Shown: positions 42,490 through 52,175, counted from the first letter of the stretch. The stretch: 64,000 nt of DNA from Gemmatimonadota bacterium (GCA_022827345.1 JAJDTB010000039.1:235494-299493); one strand, 5' to 3'. Translations and numbers: made by a program. The notes: a model not told the origin generated them from the letters alone.

Positions 42490-43472
42490 TCCGCCGGCTC
42501 TTCGTCGGGCTCAGCCTGGCCGGTGTCGTGGTGGCGACGGTGATCGTGCTGACCGGAAACGGCCAGGCGACCGATGCGCTCTTCGCCCTGCCGCCCTGGA
42601 ACCACATGGCGGCCCTGGGGACCATGCTGGCCGAGGTCACCCTCCGCGGCGTCCGCTTCGTCGTCCTCGCGGCCGTGATGGGCTTCCCGGTTCCGCTCGC
42701 GGCCTCGACGCTCGCGCAGCTGGCCGGGGACGGCGGCGGGGCGGTGACGCCGGGGCGCTCCGGTGCGGACCCCTGCAAGGCGCTCATCCTGCACCGCCGC
42801 GGCGTCCGCGGCGGCCACATCGGCGCCCTCCTCGTCGGCGAAGCGCTGGCCGAGGCGGCCCTGCTGCCCGTCTGCGCCGCGGTGCTGGCGCTTACGCTCG
42901 ACGTGCCGCTCGCGGCGCTGTCCGGCCCCCTCGCCTGGTCGCTCGCCGCACTGACGATCGTGGGCTTCGCGGTGGGACTCGCGCCGTCGCCCGACGCGAC
43001 CGCTCCCCGCATCCTCCAGCGGTTCGGCATGAGCGGCGCGCGCTGGGAACGCATCGTGCAGGTCGCCGCCGACTTCCGCGAGGCCGCGGGAGCGCTGCGG
43101 CGCATGCGCGCACTTCCCCTCGCGCTCCTGGCCTTCGCCACGGTCGGGCACATCGCCGCCCGCCTCCTGGTGCTACCTGCGCTGGCGGGCCCCGCCACCG
43201 TTCTCGCGAACCCGGAAGCGCTCGTGGCATGGCCGTTCTTTCTGCTCTACGGGGGCGCCCTCATCCCGGCGCCCGGAGGGGCGGGGCTCGTCGAAGCCGG
43301 CTTCGTCACCATGGTGGGAGACTACCTGCCCGCCGCGCGGGTGGGCGCATTCGCGTTCTGGTGGCGCTTCTACACCTTCCACCTCCTGGCGGCGCTGGGG
43401 TGGATCGTGCTGGTGCTGACGCGGTGCGGGGAAGCTGGACGCAGAAGTGCGTCCGGGCTTGACTCAAAGTGA
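42486..43472 (+). CDS. Lysylphosphatidylglycerol synthase-type (UPF0104) membrane protein
   Basis: 328 residues from TTG 42486 overlapping the glycosyltransferase stop (TTGA). About eight membrane helices with the family pattern (FVVLAAVMGFPVPLAASTLAQLAG, GALLVGEALAEAALLPVCAAV, GGALIPAPGGAGLVEAGFVTMVG...FWWRFYTFHLLAALGWIVLVL). UPF0104 proteins accompany glycosyltransferases and may act as flippases or lipid carriers; coupling to the GT4 gene supports a joint glycolipid pathway. Confidence 0.8.
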   Translation: MIRRLFVGLSLAGVVVATVIVLTGNGQATDALFALPPWNHMAALGTMLAEVTLRGVRFVVLAAVMGFPVPLAASTLAQLAGDGGGAVTPGRSGADPCKALILHRRGVRGGHIGALLVGEALAEAALLPVCAAVLALTLDVPLAALSGPLAWSLAALTIVGFAVGLAPSPDATAPRILQRFGMSGARWERIVQVAADFREAAGALRRMRALPLALLAFATVGHIAARLLVLPALAGPATVLANPEALVAWPFFLLYGGALIPAPGGAGLVEAGFVTMVGDYLPAARVGAFAFWWRFYTFHLLAALGWIVLVLTRCGEAGRRSASGLDSK

Positions 43473-43490
43473 GCGGACTCGCCGCTGCGC

Positions 43491-43775
43491 GTGTGCGATA
43501 TCTCGCTGTGGGAGATCGCCACGCTCCACGGTCTGCGGCGCATTCGGCTGTCCCTTCCGTCCGCGACTGGCTGGAGAAGCGGTTGCGCCGCCGCTGGTAC
43601 GGCGTCACGGTATCTATGCGGCAATCGCGGCCGAGGTCGCGGCCCCCTGCCCGAGTCCATTCACCGTGACCCCGCCGACCGCATCCTCGTTGCGACAGGG
43701 CGTATCCTGGGAGCGACGCTGCTGACGCATGACCGCCACATCGTGAACTCGGGGCTGGTCGAGACCATAAGCTGA
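43491..43775 (+). pseudogene. Decayed PIN-domain (VapC-type) toxin
   Basis: The typical VapC middle and end are recognisable: DISLWEIATLHGLRRIRLSLPS, then in another frame VRDWLEKRL, then back in the first frame ESIHRDPADRILVATGRILGATLLTHDRHIV. The N-terminus with the first Asp is missing and two frame changes interrupt the middle. No VapB antitoxin gene is nearby. The rest of the gap 43473-43808 holds nothing else recognisable. Confidence 0.7.
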
Positions 43776-43808
43776 TCCGAGCGGCTCCGCCCAGGGAAGG
43801 AATCAGAA

Positions 43809-45335
43809 GTGCACCAGCGATCGAATGCGCCCACCTCCCGCCGCACCTTCCTCAAGGCCGGCGCCACCGCCCTCGCCGGCGCGGCCATCTGCCCCGAGCG
43901 TCTCCTCGCCGACCCCTACGCGCCGCCCGTCCCGCGCGTCGGCCCGCGCCCCGCCCCCTCCTCCTCCCCCGTCGTCGTGCAGGGCATCGTGCGCTCCCGT
44001 GGCCGCGGCCTTCCCCGCATCCCCGTCTCCGACGGCGTGCAAGTGGTCGACACCGACGCCGACGGCACCTTCGAGCTCGTCACCCGGCCCGAGCGCGGCT
44101 TCGTGTGGTTCACGACGCCGTCCGGCTACCGCATCCCCCTCAACCGCCCCGGCACCGCCCGCTTCTACCAGGCGCTCTCGGGCCGGCAGCTGCAACGGGC
44201 CACCTTCGACCTCGAACCCGACCCCACTCCCCACGACGACCACACCCTGCTCCTCCTCGGCGACATCCAGGCGCAGGACAAGCGTGAGACCGGCCTCTTC
44301 CTCGGCCAGTCCGTGCCCGACATCGGCGAAACCATCGCCGGCCTCGGCGGCGAGCACGTCTTCGGCATCTCGTGCGGCGACATCATGTACGACAACCTCT
44401 ACCTCTACCCCGACTACGAGCGCGGCGTGCGCATGATGGAGGTTCCCTTCTTCCAGGTCGTCGGCAATCACGACCTCGACCTCTACAACCTCACCGACCG
44501 GGCGTCGACGGAGACCTTCAGCGACCACTTCGGGCCCACGTACTATTCCTTCAACCGGGGCGCCGTCCACTACGTCGTGCTCGACGACGTCTTCTGGTAC
44601 GGCCAGGGGTACCTCGGATACCTCGGCGCCGACGCGCTGGCCTGGCTCGAGCAGGACCTGGCGCGCCTCGAGCCGGGCTCGACCGTAATCGTCGCCACCC
44701 ACATCCCCGTCCTGGGCAGCCAGCACACCCGCGTGGGCGACGAATCCCCGCGCACCGGCCTCGCGATCGTCAACCGCGAGGCGCTGTACCGCCTCCTCGA
44801 GCCCTTCAACGCCCACATCCTCACCGGCCACACGCACGAGAGCGAGCACGTCTTCGAGCAGGGCACGCACGAGCACGTCACCGCGGCCGTCTGCGGCGCC
44901 TGGTGGAGCGGCCCGATCTGCTTCGACGGCACCCCCAACGGCTACTGCGTCTACACGATCCGCGGCGAGGAGGTCACCTGGCGCTACAAGGCGACCGGCC
45001 ACCCCGCCAGCCACCAGATGCGCCTCCACCGGACCGGGCCCAATCCCGCCGCCCCCGGCGAACTCATCGCCAACATCTGGGACTGGGACCCCGAGTGGAC
45101 GGTCCGCTGGTTCGTCGACGGCGAGCCGCAGGGCGAGATGGAGCGCCGCCGCGGACTCGATCCCCTGAGCGTGCAGCTCCACACCGGCCCCGACCTGCCC
45201 CCGCGGCGCGAGTGGGTCGAGCCGGTCCCCACCGATCACCTCTTCCGCGCCGCACTGACGGGCCGGGAGCGGGCCGTCCTGGTCGAGGCCACCGACCGGT
45301 TCGGACGAGTGTACACCGAAGAATGGCGAGGGTAG
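43809..45335 (+). CDS. Secreted calcineurin-like metallophosphoesterase
   Basis: 508 residues from GTG 43809 (GGAAGGA upstream). Tat signal SRRTFLKAGATALAGAA. N-terminal beta domain (MetallophosN type, about 55-140), then the catalytic domain LLLGDIQAQDK, ISCGDIMYDN, VVGNHDLDLY, VATHIPVLGSQH and LTGHTHESEHV, which supply the two-metal site, and a MetallophosC domain (about 390-508). Architecture as in 'calcineurin-like phosphoesterase' proteins of Bacteroidetes-like bacteria. Substrate unknown; phosphodiester or phosphomonoester in the periplasm. Confidence 0.87.
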   Translation: MHQRSNAPTSRRTFLKAGATALAGAAICPERLLADPYAPPVPRVGPRPAPSSSPVVVQGIVRSRGRGLPRIPVSDGVQVVDTDADGTFELVTRPERGFVWFTTPSGYRIPLNRPGTARFYQALSGRQLQRATFDLEPDPTPHDDHTLLLLGDIQAQDKRETGLFLGQSVPDIGETIAGLGGEHVFGISCGDIMYDNLYLYPDYERGVRMMEVPFFQVVGNHDLDLYNLTDRASTETFSDHFGPTYYSFNRGAVHYVVLDDVFWYGQGYLGYLGADALAWLEQDLARLEPGSTVIVATHIPVLGSQHTRVGDESPRTGLAIVNREALYRLLEPFNAHILTGHTHESEHVFEQGTHEHVTAAVCGAWWSGPICFDGTPNGYCVYTIRGEEVTWRYKATGHPASHQMRLHRTGPNPAAPGELIANIWDWDPEWTVRWFVDGEPQGEMERRRGLDPLSVQLHTGPDLPPRREWVEPVPTDHLFRAALTGRERAVLVEATDRFGRVYTEEWRG

Positions 45336-45339
45336 ACAG

Positions 45340-46569
45340 ATGAGAAGGAAAGAAAGCGCGGCGGTTTTCTCGCTGCTGGCGGTGTCCTGCGTGGCGGTGC
45401 TCTCCTGCACACCCGCCGCGGATCAGTCCGGTACGTCGGCCCCCGAGCGGCCCGACGAGCCCTGGGCCCTCGAAGACGTCGCGCCGAACACCGACGACGG
45501 CATCCGCGTCCTCGTCATCCACGACATGGAGGGGCTCTCGGGCCAGGACGACCCCCGCAGCTACCGATTCGGCACCGAGCAATACCCGTCGGGCCAGGAG
45601 ATGCTTGCCGCCGACGTCAACGCGGTGGTCGACGGGCTCTTCGCGGGCGGCGCCACCGAGGTCGTCATCGCCGACGGGCACGGCAGCGGCAACTCCGACC
45701 CCGACCTGCGCACCGACCTCCTCGACGAGCGCGCCACCCAGATCATCCGCGACGAGCCCTTCGACACCTACTTCGACCTCCCCGAATCGGAGGAGGTCGA
45801 CGCGGTGGCGGTCGTCGGCATGCACTCCAAAACGGGCAGCGGCGGCTTCGCGGCGCACACCTTCACCCTCGGCATCGACCTGCTCATCAACGGCCAGGCG
45901 ATCACCGAGACCGAACTGGTCGCGCTCTCGTGGGGGCGCGTGGGCGTGCCGGTCATCTTCGCTTCGGGCGACGACAAGCTGCGCGGCGACCTCGCGACCC
46001 TGCCCTGGATCGAGTACGTGACCGTCAAGGACGCCCCCAGCGCGGACACCGCGATTCCGCGGCCCGTCGAAGAGGCGCGGGCGGACCTGCGGGAGGGGGC
46101 GCGGCGGGCGGTCGAGCGCCTCGCCGACGCGAAGTCCCTGCGGGTGTCGATCCCCGTGCGGGCCTCCTTGCACGCCGTCCCGCCGGCCAACCTGCGCTTC
46201 CTGGAAGGCATCCCGGGGCTGGAAGCCGGCGACGATTTCGTGCGGTGCCGGCAGGACCGCGACGGCGAATCCATGTCCATGCGCTGCCTGGCCGCCCCTG
46301 CCTATGCCGACGACACGTACAGCTTCACGGCCATGGACATGCGCGAGGCGTACGACGGCCTGGTGGCGGTGGTCGGCATGGCGCGCGTGGGCTACCAGAG
46401 CCTGCTGCAGGAGGTGGTGGCGGGCCGCTCCGATGGCGGCGACGTCATGTCGGCGTTCAGTGACGCCCTGTGGCAGCGGTGGCACGACCAGGAGTCGGGG
46501 CGGTACGAGCGGCCCGGGGCGGACGAAGCGATCGGCGAGATGATCCGGCGGTTTCACGGGTATCGGTGA
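45340..46569 (+). CDS. M55-family D-aminopeptidase lipoprotein (DppA-like)
   Basis: 409 residues; lipobox VAVLSC near the N-terminus. DppA motifs: IHDMEGLSGQDD (zinc ligand Asp/Glu), ADVNAVVDGLFAGGATEVVIADGHGSGN, VAVVGMHSKTGSGGFAAHT and PVIFASGDDKL. M55 enzymes are zinc D-aminopeptidases acting on D-Ala-containing peptides, useful in recycling peptidoglycan fragments. Starts 4 bases after the metallophosphoesterase stop. Confidence 0.87.
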   Translation: MRRKESAAVFSLLAVSCVAVLSCTPAADQSGTSAPERPDEPWALEDVAPNTDDGIRVLVIHDMEGLSGQDDPRSYRFGTEQYPSGQEMLAADVNAVVDGLFAGGATEVVIADGHGSGNSDPDLRTDLLDERATQIIRDEPFDTYFDLPESEEVDAVAVVGMHSKTGSGGFAAHTFTLGIDLLINGQAITETELVALSWGRVGVPVIFASGDDKLRGDLATLPWIEYVTVKDAPSADTAIPRPVEEARADLREGARRAVERLADAKSLRVSIPVRASLHAVPPANLRFLEGIPGLEAGDDFVRCRQDRDGESMSMRCLAAPAYADDTYSFTAMDMREAYDGLVAVVGMARVGYQSLLQEVVAGRSDGGDVMSAFSDALWQRWHDQESGRYERPGADEAIGEMIRRFHGYR

Positions 46570-46574
46570 GGGAT

Positions 46575-46659
46575 TTGTCGGCCAAAATAGCCCGTTTTTG
46601 GCCAACAACGGCCTGTGCACAGGGTTTGTCCGCCAGATTGATGCTTTTTTGGCCGACAA
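46575..46659. repeat. Tandem GC-type palindromes, elements B2 and B3
   Basis: TTGTCGGCCAAAA (46575-46587) pairs with TTTTGGCCAACAA (46596-46608) with one mismatch; 51 bases on, TTGTCCGCCA (46626-46635) pairs with TGGCCGACAA (46650-46659) with one mismatch. The two units are also degenerate direct repeats (shared TTTTTGGCC-x-ACAACGGC). They sit between the M55 gene and the DUF5916-type gene. Confidence 0.55.
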
Positions 46660-46782
46660 CGGCTTCCGCATCCATCTCCTCCACCGGACGCTCGCCCGCG
46701 CCGGCCGGCCAGCGGTTTCCCCGGCCAGGGTGTCCCAGTACCGATAGCCCGCTGCACGCGCTCTGACCAACCTTCCCACGCC

Positions 46783-49449
46783 ATGGCTCTGACTTCCACG
46801 ATCCTTGTCGCATTCGCGACGGCTGCCGCACCCGTGCCCCAGCAGGTCGGGATGCCGGCCGACTCCGCCCTCACGCACTCCAACGGCGAGGTTCCGCCGA
46901 CCGTCACCGCCGTGCGGGCCGACCCGCCGCCCGTCCTCGACGGCGTCCTCGACGACGCGGTCTGGCACACGGCCGTCCCGGTAACCGGCTTCCGGCGCGA
47001 CCGTCCCGGTGACGGGCTCCCCGCGGCCGAGAAGACCGAGGTGCGCGTGGCCTACACCGACGACGCGCTCTACGTCGGCGCCCGCATGTACGACCGCGAC
47101 CCGTCCCGGATCTCCCTGCTGCGCGGGCGGCGCGATTCGTTCATGCAGCCGAACGACCTGTTTCTGATCCAGCTCGACTCCTACCACGATCACCGAACCA
47201 CCTTCGTCTTCGGGGTGACCCCGGCCGGGGGGCGCAACGACCTGGTCGCGCCCAACGACGGGTTTGAGGGGATGGACGCGGGATGGGATCCGGTCTGGGA
47301 CGCCGCGACCCGGGTGGACTCGCTGGGCTGGGTGGCCGAGATGCGCATTCCCTTCTCGCAGCTGCGCTTCCGGGAGGGCGAACGCCAGGTCTGGGGAGTG
47401 AACTTCCGCCGCGACATCCTGCACGCGGGCGAAGCGGTGGACTGGGCGTGGAGACCGTCCACGGAGAGCGGCCTGGCTTCGTCCTTCGGACACCTGCTGG
47501 GACTGGAAGGAGTGCGCCGGCCCGAACGCCTGGAAGTGCTGCCGTACGCCGTCACCCGGGCCAGCTTCGACCAGCGCGCGAACCCGGCGAGCCCTTTCGA
47601 CGACGGCTCGGTCTACGGCGGCGCCGTGGGGCTGGACCTGAAGTACGGGCTCACCGGCGGCCTGACGCTGGACGCCACCGTCAACCCCGATTTCGGCCAG
47701 GTGGAGGCGGATCCCGCGGTGGTGAACCTCACCGCCTTCGAGACCTTCTTCGAGGAGCGGCGCCCCTTCTTCGTCGAAGGAGCGGGACTGTTCGGCTTCG
47801 GCGGGCTCGAGGGCCTGCGCTTCTTCTATTCGCGGCGCGTCGGACAGCGCCCGGCGCTCTCGGCCCGCGGCCGGGGTCCGTTCGTCGACCAGCCCACGCA
47901 GTCGACGATTCTCGGCGCGGCCAAGATCTCGGGACGCACCGACTCGGGGTGGGTGGTCGCCTTCATGAACGCCACCACGCAGCGGGAGAGAGCGCGCGTC
48001 ACGGAGGGGGCGGGCGCGGTCGTCGCCGAGGTGCCGGTCGATCCGCTTTCGAACATCACCGCGCTGCGCCTCCGCAGGGACCTGCGCGAGGGCGACAGCT
48101 ACCTGGGGATGATCGCAACCGGGGTGGGGCGCAACCTGAACCACGACGCTTTCGTCGGGCTGAGGGACCGCGCCTTCACCGGGGGTGTGGACTTCCTTCA
48201 CCGCTTCGCGAACCGCACCTATTCGCTGCAGGGCTGGCTGGGCGGCTCGCACGTCGGCGGGAGCCCGCAGGCGATGCAGCGGGCGCAGTATTCGTCGGTC
48301 CGGTACTACCAGCGACCGGACCAGGATTACGTGAGCTTCGACCCGAACCGCACCTCACTGGACGGCTACGCCGGCGAACTGGCCTTCCGCAAGATCGCGG
48401 GTGAATGGCTCTACGGCTTCGAGGCGAGCATGATCTCCCCCGGCTTCGAGATGAACGACGCCGGCTTCCAGACCATCGCCGACATCTATTCGCTCACCAT
48501 GGGCGGAACGCGGCGCTGGGTGGAGCCCGGGCGCTACTTCAGGTCCGCCAGCCTGACCCTGGGCGGATCCGAACGCCGGAACTTCGGCAATCTGGTCTTC
48601 CAGCGCGAGATTTCGCTTCGCGGCAACGGCCAGACGATGGGCTTCCAGTCCCTTCGCGGCTCGCTGCGATACGGCATGGAGACCCTGGACCACCGTGCGA
48701 CCCGAGGTGGGCCCGCAATGACGCGGCCGGCCAACTGGGGCGGCAACCTGTGGTTCAACACCGATGGACGAAGGCGCGTCGCGGGCGGCATGTCGGTCAA
48801 TTTCTCCGGCGATGCCGAGGGATCCTATTCGATCTCGGCCGGCCCCATGCTCTTCGGCCGCGGCGAGGGTCTCTTCAGCTGGAACGTCCGGCCCGGCCTG
48901 AGAAAGAGCCGGAACGCGGCCTTCTACGTTACTCAGGCCGACGATCCGGCCGCGCACGGCACCTTCGGCCGCCGCTACGTATTCGCCGAACTGGAGCAGC
49001 ACGCCATCGACGTGACGATCCGCATGGACCTCGCCATCACCCCGCGCATGACGCTCCAGGTCTACGGCCAACCCTTCGTGGCCACCGGCGACTACGAGAA
49101 CTTCATGGCGCTGAGCGCTCCCCGGACCTACGACTTCCTTCGCTACGGCGAGGCCGGCACCACGATCCAGCGCGCCGACGACGTCTACACCGCCGATATC
49201 GACGGCGGCGGACCCGCAGACCCGATCCGCTTCCTCAACCCCGACTTCCGCACGCGCTCGTTCCGGAGCAACGTGGTGTTGCGCTGGGAGTACCTGCCGG
49301 GGTCAACCCTCTTTCTCGTGTGGAGCCAGGACCGCGCCGACTGGATCCGCGACCCGGCCTTCGACGGCGTGGGCGACCTGCAGCGCCTCTTTTCCGACCC
49401 GATGCGCAACGTCCTGCTCGTAAAGGCGAGCTACTGGCTGGATTTCTGA
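46783..49449 (+). CDS. DUF5916-type outer-membrane protein with N-terminal carbohydrate-binding-like domain
   Basis: 888 residues. After a weak signal, a CBM9-like domain (about 40-215): PPVLDGVLDDAVWHTAVPVTGFRRDRPGDG...EVRVAYTDDALYVGARMYD, and WVAEMRIPFSQLRFR. Then the DUF5916 barrel: DATVNPDFGQVEADPAVVNLTAFETFFEERRPFFVEGAGLF, repeated beta strands and C-terminal WLDF. This type is common in Gemmatimonadota-like genomes, probably an outer-membrane beta-barrel that binds extracellular substrate. It is convergent with the DPP IV-like gene. Confidence 0.85.
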   Translation: MALTSTILVAFATAAAPVPQQVGMPADSALTHSNGEVPPTVTAVRADPPPVLDGVLDDAVWHTAVPVTGFRRDRPGDGLPAAEKTEVRVAYTDDALYVGARMYDRDPSRISLLRGRRDSFMQPNDLFLIQLDSYHDHRTTFVFGVTPAGGRNDLVAPNDGFEGMDAGWDPVWDAATRVDSLGWVAEMRIPFSQLRFREGERQVWGVNFRRDILHAGEAVDWAWRPSTESGLASSFGHLLGLEGVRRPERLEVLPYAVTRASFDQRANPASPFDDGSVYGGAVGLDLKYGLTGGLTLDATVNPDFGQVEADPAVVNLTAFETFFEERRPFFVEGAGLFGFGGLEGLRFFYSRRVGQRPALSARGRGPFVDQPTQSTILGAAKISGRTDSGWVVAFMNATTQRERARVTEGAGAVVAEVPVDPLSNITALRLRRDLREGDSYLGMIATGVGRNLNHDAFVGLRDRAFTGGVDFLHRFANRTYSLQGWLGGSHVGGSPQAMQRAQYSSVRYYQRPDQDYVSFDPNRTSLDGYAGELAFRKIAGEWLYGFEASMISPGFEMNDAGFQTIADIYSLTMGGTRRWVEPGRYFRSASLTLGGSERRNFGNLVFQREISLRGNGQTMGFQSLRGSLRYGMETLDHRATRGGPAMTRPANWGGNLWFNTDGRRRVAGGMSVNFSGDAEGSYSISAGPMLFGRGEGLFSWNVRPGLRKSRNAAFYVTQADDPAAHGTFGRRYVFAELEQHAIDVTIRMDLAITPRMTLQVYGQPFVATGDYENFMALSAPRTYDFLRYGEAGTTIQRADDVYTADIDGGGPADPIRFLNPDFRTRSFRSNVVLRWEYLPGSTLFLVWSQDRADWIRDPAFDGVGDLQRLFSDPMRNVLLVKASYWLDF

Positions 49450-49491
49450 CGGTTTGTCCGCCACTTCGGGCCGGTTTTGGCGGACAAACCG
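49450..49491. repeat. GC-type palindrome, element B4, in convergent gap
   Basis: CGGTTTGTCCGCCA (49450-49463) and TGGCGGACAAACCG (49478-49491) form a perfect 14-bp stem with a 14-base loop, filling almost the entire gap between convergent genes. Likely bidirectional transcription end; no T-run. Arm core identical to element B1. Confidence 0.6.
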
Positions 49492-49494
49492 CCT

Positions 49495-51819
49495 TCAGCT
49501 GCTGGCCGGGCTCCCCAGCGGTCTCAGATGCTCCACGAAGTACCTCGCCACCGCGTTCTGGAAGTACGTCATGCTCTGCCCCTGCAGCCCGTGACTCTGG
49601 TCCGGCAGCACGAGCAGGTCGAAGGGCTTGTCCGCCCGGATCAGGGCTTCCGCCATCCGCATCGTCTGCGCGAAGGGTGTGTTGACGTCGGCGGTCCCGA
49701 TCGTGATCAGGAGCTTGCCCGCAAGCCGATCCGCGATCGTCAGGTTGGACGCGTAGGCGTACCCTTCCGGGTTCTCGGAGGGCTTGAGCATGTACGGCTC
49801 GACAGGCACCCACGCCACCGACTCCAGCTCGACGACCGGTGACCCGGACACCCCCACATGGTAGACATCGGGCGCGAGCAGCATCGCGCGCAGGGTGAAG
49901 TAGCCGCCCCACGAATAGCCGTGCACGCCGACGCGGTCCAGGTCCATGTACGGCCGCGCTTCGCCCAGTTGGCGGATCGTGGCCACGTGGTCGGGGATCT
50001 CGTTGCGGCCGATCGCCTTGTAGACGACGTCCTGGAAGGCCTTGCCGCGTCCGGGCTGCCCGCGCGCGTCCACGATGAAGGTGACGAAGCCGAGCTGCGT
50101 CAGCGCCTGCGCCTGCACGCCCCAGAAGTTGGAGGCGAAGGTGCGCGGCACAGCGGTGGTCTGCGACCCGGGGTACATGATCTCGACGACCGGGTACCGG
50201 AGCGCGGGATCGAAGTCGGGCGGATGGTAGATGACGCCGTGGAGATCGGTTTCGCCGTCGTCCGCCTTGACCACGAACTCCTCGGGGGGCCGCCAGTCGA
50301 GGTCGTCCAGGGCGCTGACGTCGGCTACGGACAGCGTCTCGACGAGCGTGCCGTCGGCCGACCGCAGCTCGGAGCGGGGCGGCCGGTCCACAGAGGAATG
50401 CGTGTCGACGAAGAATGTCTTCGACGGACCGAACTGGATGGCGTGCTGCCCGCTGCCCTCGGTGAGCTGCTCGGGATCGCCGCCGTCGAGGCTGACGCGG
50501 TAGAGGTGGATGTCATAGGGCCGCTCGGGATCGCGCAGTGCGCTGAAGTACACCCACCCGGCCGTCGCATCGACTGTCGCGACCGGACCGGTCGGAAACG
50601 GTCCCGAGGTGAGGCGGCGCACGAGTTCGCCGCTGTTCCTGTAGAGGTAGAGGTGCGTGAAGCCGTCACGTTCGGAGAGCCACAGGAAGCGGTCGTCGTC
50701 GACCGGCGTGTAGAAGGATCCCTGCACCTCGAGCAGGCGCAGACCCTCGATGTACGTATCGTGCCGTTCGGTGAGGATGATCCGGCTCTCGCCGGTCGCC
50801 GGGTCGGCTTCCATCAGGTCGAGGCGCGTCATCGGCCGGTTCACCCGCTGGAACAGCAGCCGCGACCCGTCCGGGCTGAAACCGATGACATGAACACCAA
50901 TCTCCTCGTCGGTCTGCAGGTCCACCGCAACAGGCACGCGCGCGTTCACGTCCACCACGTACAACTCGGGCTGCGGCCAGGGACCGCCGGTGTAGGGGTA
51001 GTCCCGCCACTCGACCTCCTCCGCCGGCCCGAGCCAGTGCACCACCGGCATCCTGTGCACGCCATCGCTGCGGGTCCGCTGGGCCGTGAAGCGGTACCCG
51101 TCGGCCGACCACTGTGCTCCCGCCACGGACCAGGCGTAGCGGTCCTCCCCGTCGTCGGTGATCCGCACCACACGGCCGTCCTCGCTGGAGCGCAGCCAGA
51201 GATCGTCGTCCTGGTGGCGGAGGAACCAGGCCCCGTTGGGCCAGGCCCCGTTGGGCGAGGGCACCTCCATGACCGCCCCGGAGGTCGTGGGCCACCCGTC
51301 GTCGACCATCTGCGGGGTCGTGCGCGCGACCTCCGCGGCAGTCCTGGCGGGGATCTCCTCGACGTCGTAGGTGTCGAGATCGATCCGGAAGCGCTTTCCC
51401 TCGACCTGGAACTCGGCCGCCGAGCCATCTTCGTCCCAGGTCATGTCCGAGAAGGGCAGCCCGTCGTAGGGGGGCGTGTGTCCCAGGACCCGGGCCAGCG
51501 CAGCACGGAGCCGCCCGGTGTCGAAGAACGGTTCCCGCGTCCCCTCAGTCGGATCGACCCGGTAGATCACCGTATTCGCGGGGGCGCCGTCGGCATACCA
51601 GAAGGATTCGCCGTCGCTCAGCCACCGGGCAGCGGCGATTCCTCCCTTGACGAGGGCCGGGAAATCCATGAGTTGGCGGAAACGGGCAAAGCGGTCCTCG
51701 GGAATCTCCTGGGCGGCGGCAGGGAGACTCGCGCCCGCCACCATGGCCAGGACCGGCAGCGAGAGCCCGGCCCGCAGGAAGACGCAACGGAAACTCGGGC
51801 AGGAACGGGACTTGATCAT
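49495..51819 (-). CDS. DPP IV-like S9 serine peptidase
   Basis: 774 residues from ATG 51819. Signal peptide to ASLPAAAQ. Eight-bladed propeller region (about 110-500), then the peptidase domain with nucleophile in GVHGYSWGGYFTLRAML (about residue 635), Asp in IGTADVNTPFA and His in LPDQSHGLQ (about 741). All three catalytic residues are present, unlike the paralogous-looking S9 proteins at 57-61 kb. Removes N-terminal dipeptides in the periplasm. Confidence 0.92.
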   Translation of the reverse strand: MIKSRSCPSFRCVFLRAGLSLPVLAMVAGASLPAAAQEIPEDRFARFRQLMDFPALVKGGIAAARWLSDGESFWYADGAPANTVIYRVDPTEGTREPFFDTGRLRAALARVLGHTPPYDGLPFSDMTWDEDGSAAEFQVEGKRFRIDLDTYDVEEIPARTAAEVARTTPQMVDDGWPTTSGAVMEVPSPNGAWPNGAWFLRHQDDDLWLRSSEDGRVVRITDDGEDRYAWSVAGAQWSADGYRFTAQRTRSDGVHRMPVVHWLGPAEEVEWRDYPYTGGPWPQPELYVVDVNARVPVAVDLQTDEEIGVHVIGFSPDGSRLLFQRVNRPMTRLDLMEADPATGESRIILTERHDTYIEGLRLLEVQGSFYTPVDDDRFLWLSERDGFTHLYLYRNSGELVRRLTSGPFPTGPVATVDATAGWVYFSALRDPERPYDIHLYRVSLDGGDPEQLTEGSGQHAIQFGPSKTFFVDTHSSVDRPPRSELRSADGTLVETLSVADVSALDDLDWRPPEEFVVKADDGETDLHGVIYHPPDFDPALRYPVVEIMYPGSQTTAVPRTFASNFWGVQAQALTQLGFVTFIVDARGQPGRGKAFQDVVYKAIGRNEIPDHVATIRQLGEARPYMDLDRVGVHGYSWGGYFTLRAMLLAPDVYHVGVSGSPVVELESVAWVPVEPYMLKPSENPEGYAYASNLTIADRLAGKLLITIGTADVNTPFAQTMRMAEALIRADKPFDLLVLPDQSHGLQGQSMTYFQNAVARYFVEHLRPLGSPASS

Positions 51820-51867
51820 GCTCACTCCATTGTCGGGATTTCGGGGAGGCAAAGGGTACCGGGGGCA

Positions 51868-51897
51868 ATAGTACCCGCGGGCCCCCGCACATACCAA
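51868..51897 (-). promoter_or_regulatory. Candidate promoter of the DPP IV-like gene
   Basis: Minus strand TTGGTA (51892-51897), 18-base spacer, TACTAT (51868-51873). Predicted start about 40 bases before ATG 51819. Confidence 0.5.
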
Positions 51898-52131
51898 CCC
51901 GTAGCCGCCGGCCGGCCGGCCTTTCACAAGTCAGCGAAAGGACGTAACTTGGCGGTCGCGGGTGGACCGGATTTGCGGCGTTGGAGCGCCGCGCGGCCGC
52001 AGGAGCCCGCTGACGTGGTCAGGGCCAGAGGAGGGAGGCATGCCGGTGAGTCGATGGCACCGAGCGATCGGGCGGGGTAGGGGCCTGGCCACGCTTTGCT
52101 TTTAGACGGATCGAAACACGATGAGTCACGA

Positions 52132-52175
52132 GGCAGGGAGATGCGGCGTACCAAGGTGCATACACACTCCCTGCC
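52132..52175 (+). promoter_or_regulatory. Hairpin in the susC 5' region
   Basis: GGCAGGGAG (52132-52140) and CTCCCTGCC (52167-52175) pair perfectly around a 26-base loop, 34 bases before the susC start. The loop holds a smaller ATGC/GCAT pair. Could be an mRNA stability element or regulator site for the SusC/SusD genes. Confidence 0.4.

Noticed and set aside
45064..48252. 1062-codon minus-strand frame
   Set aside because: Antisense to three well-supported plus-strand genes; composition typical of GC-rich shadow frames.
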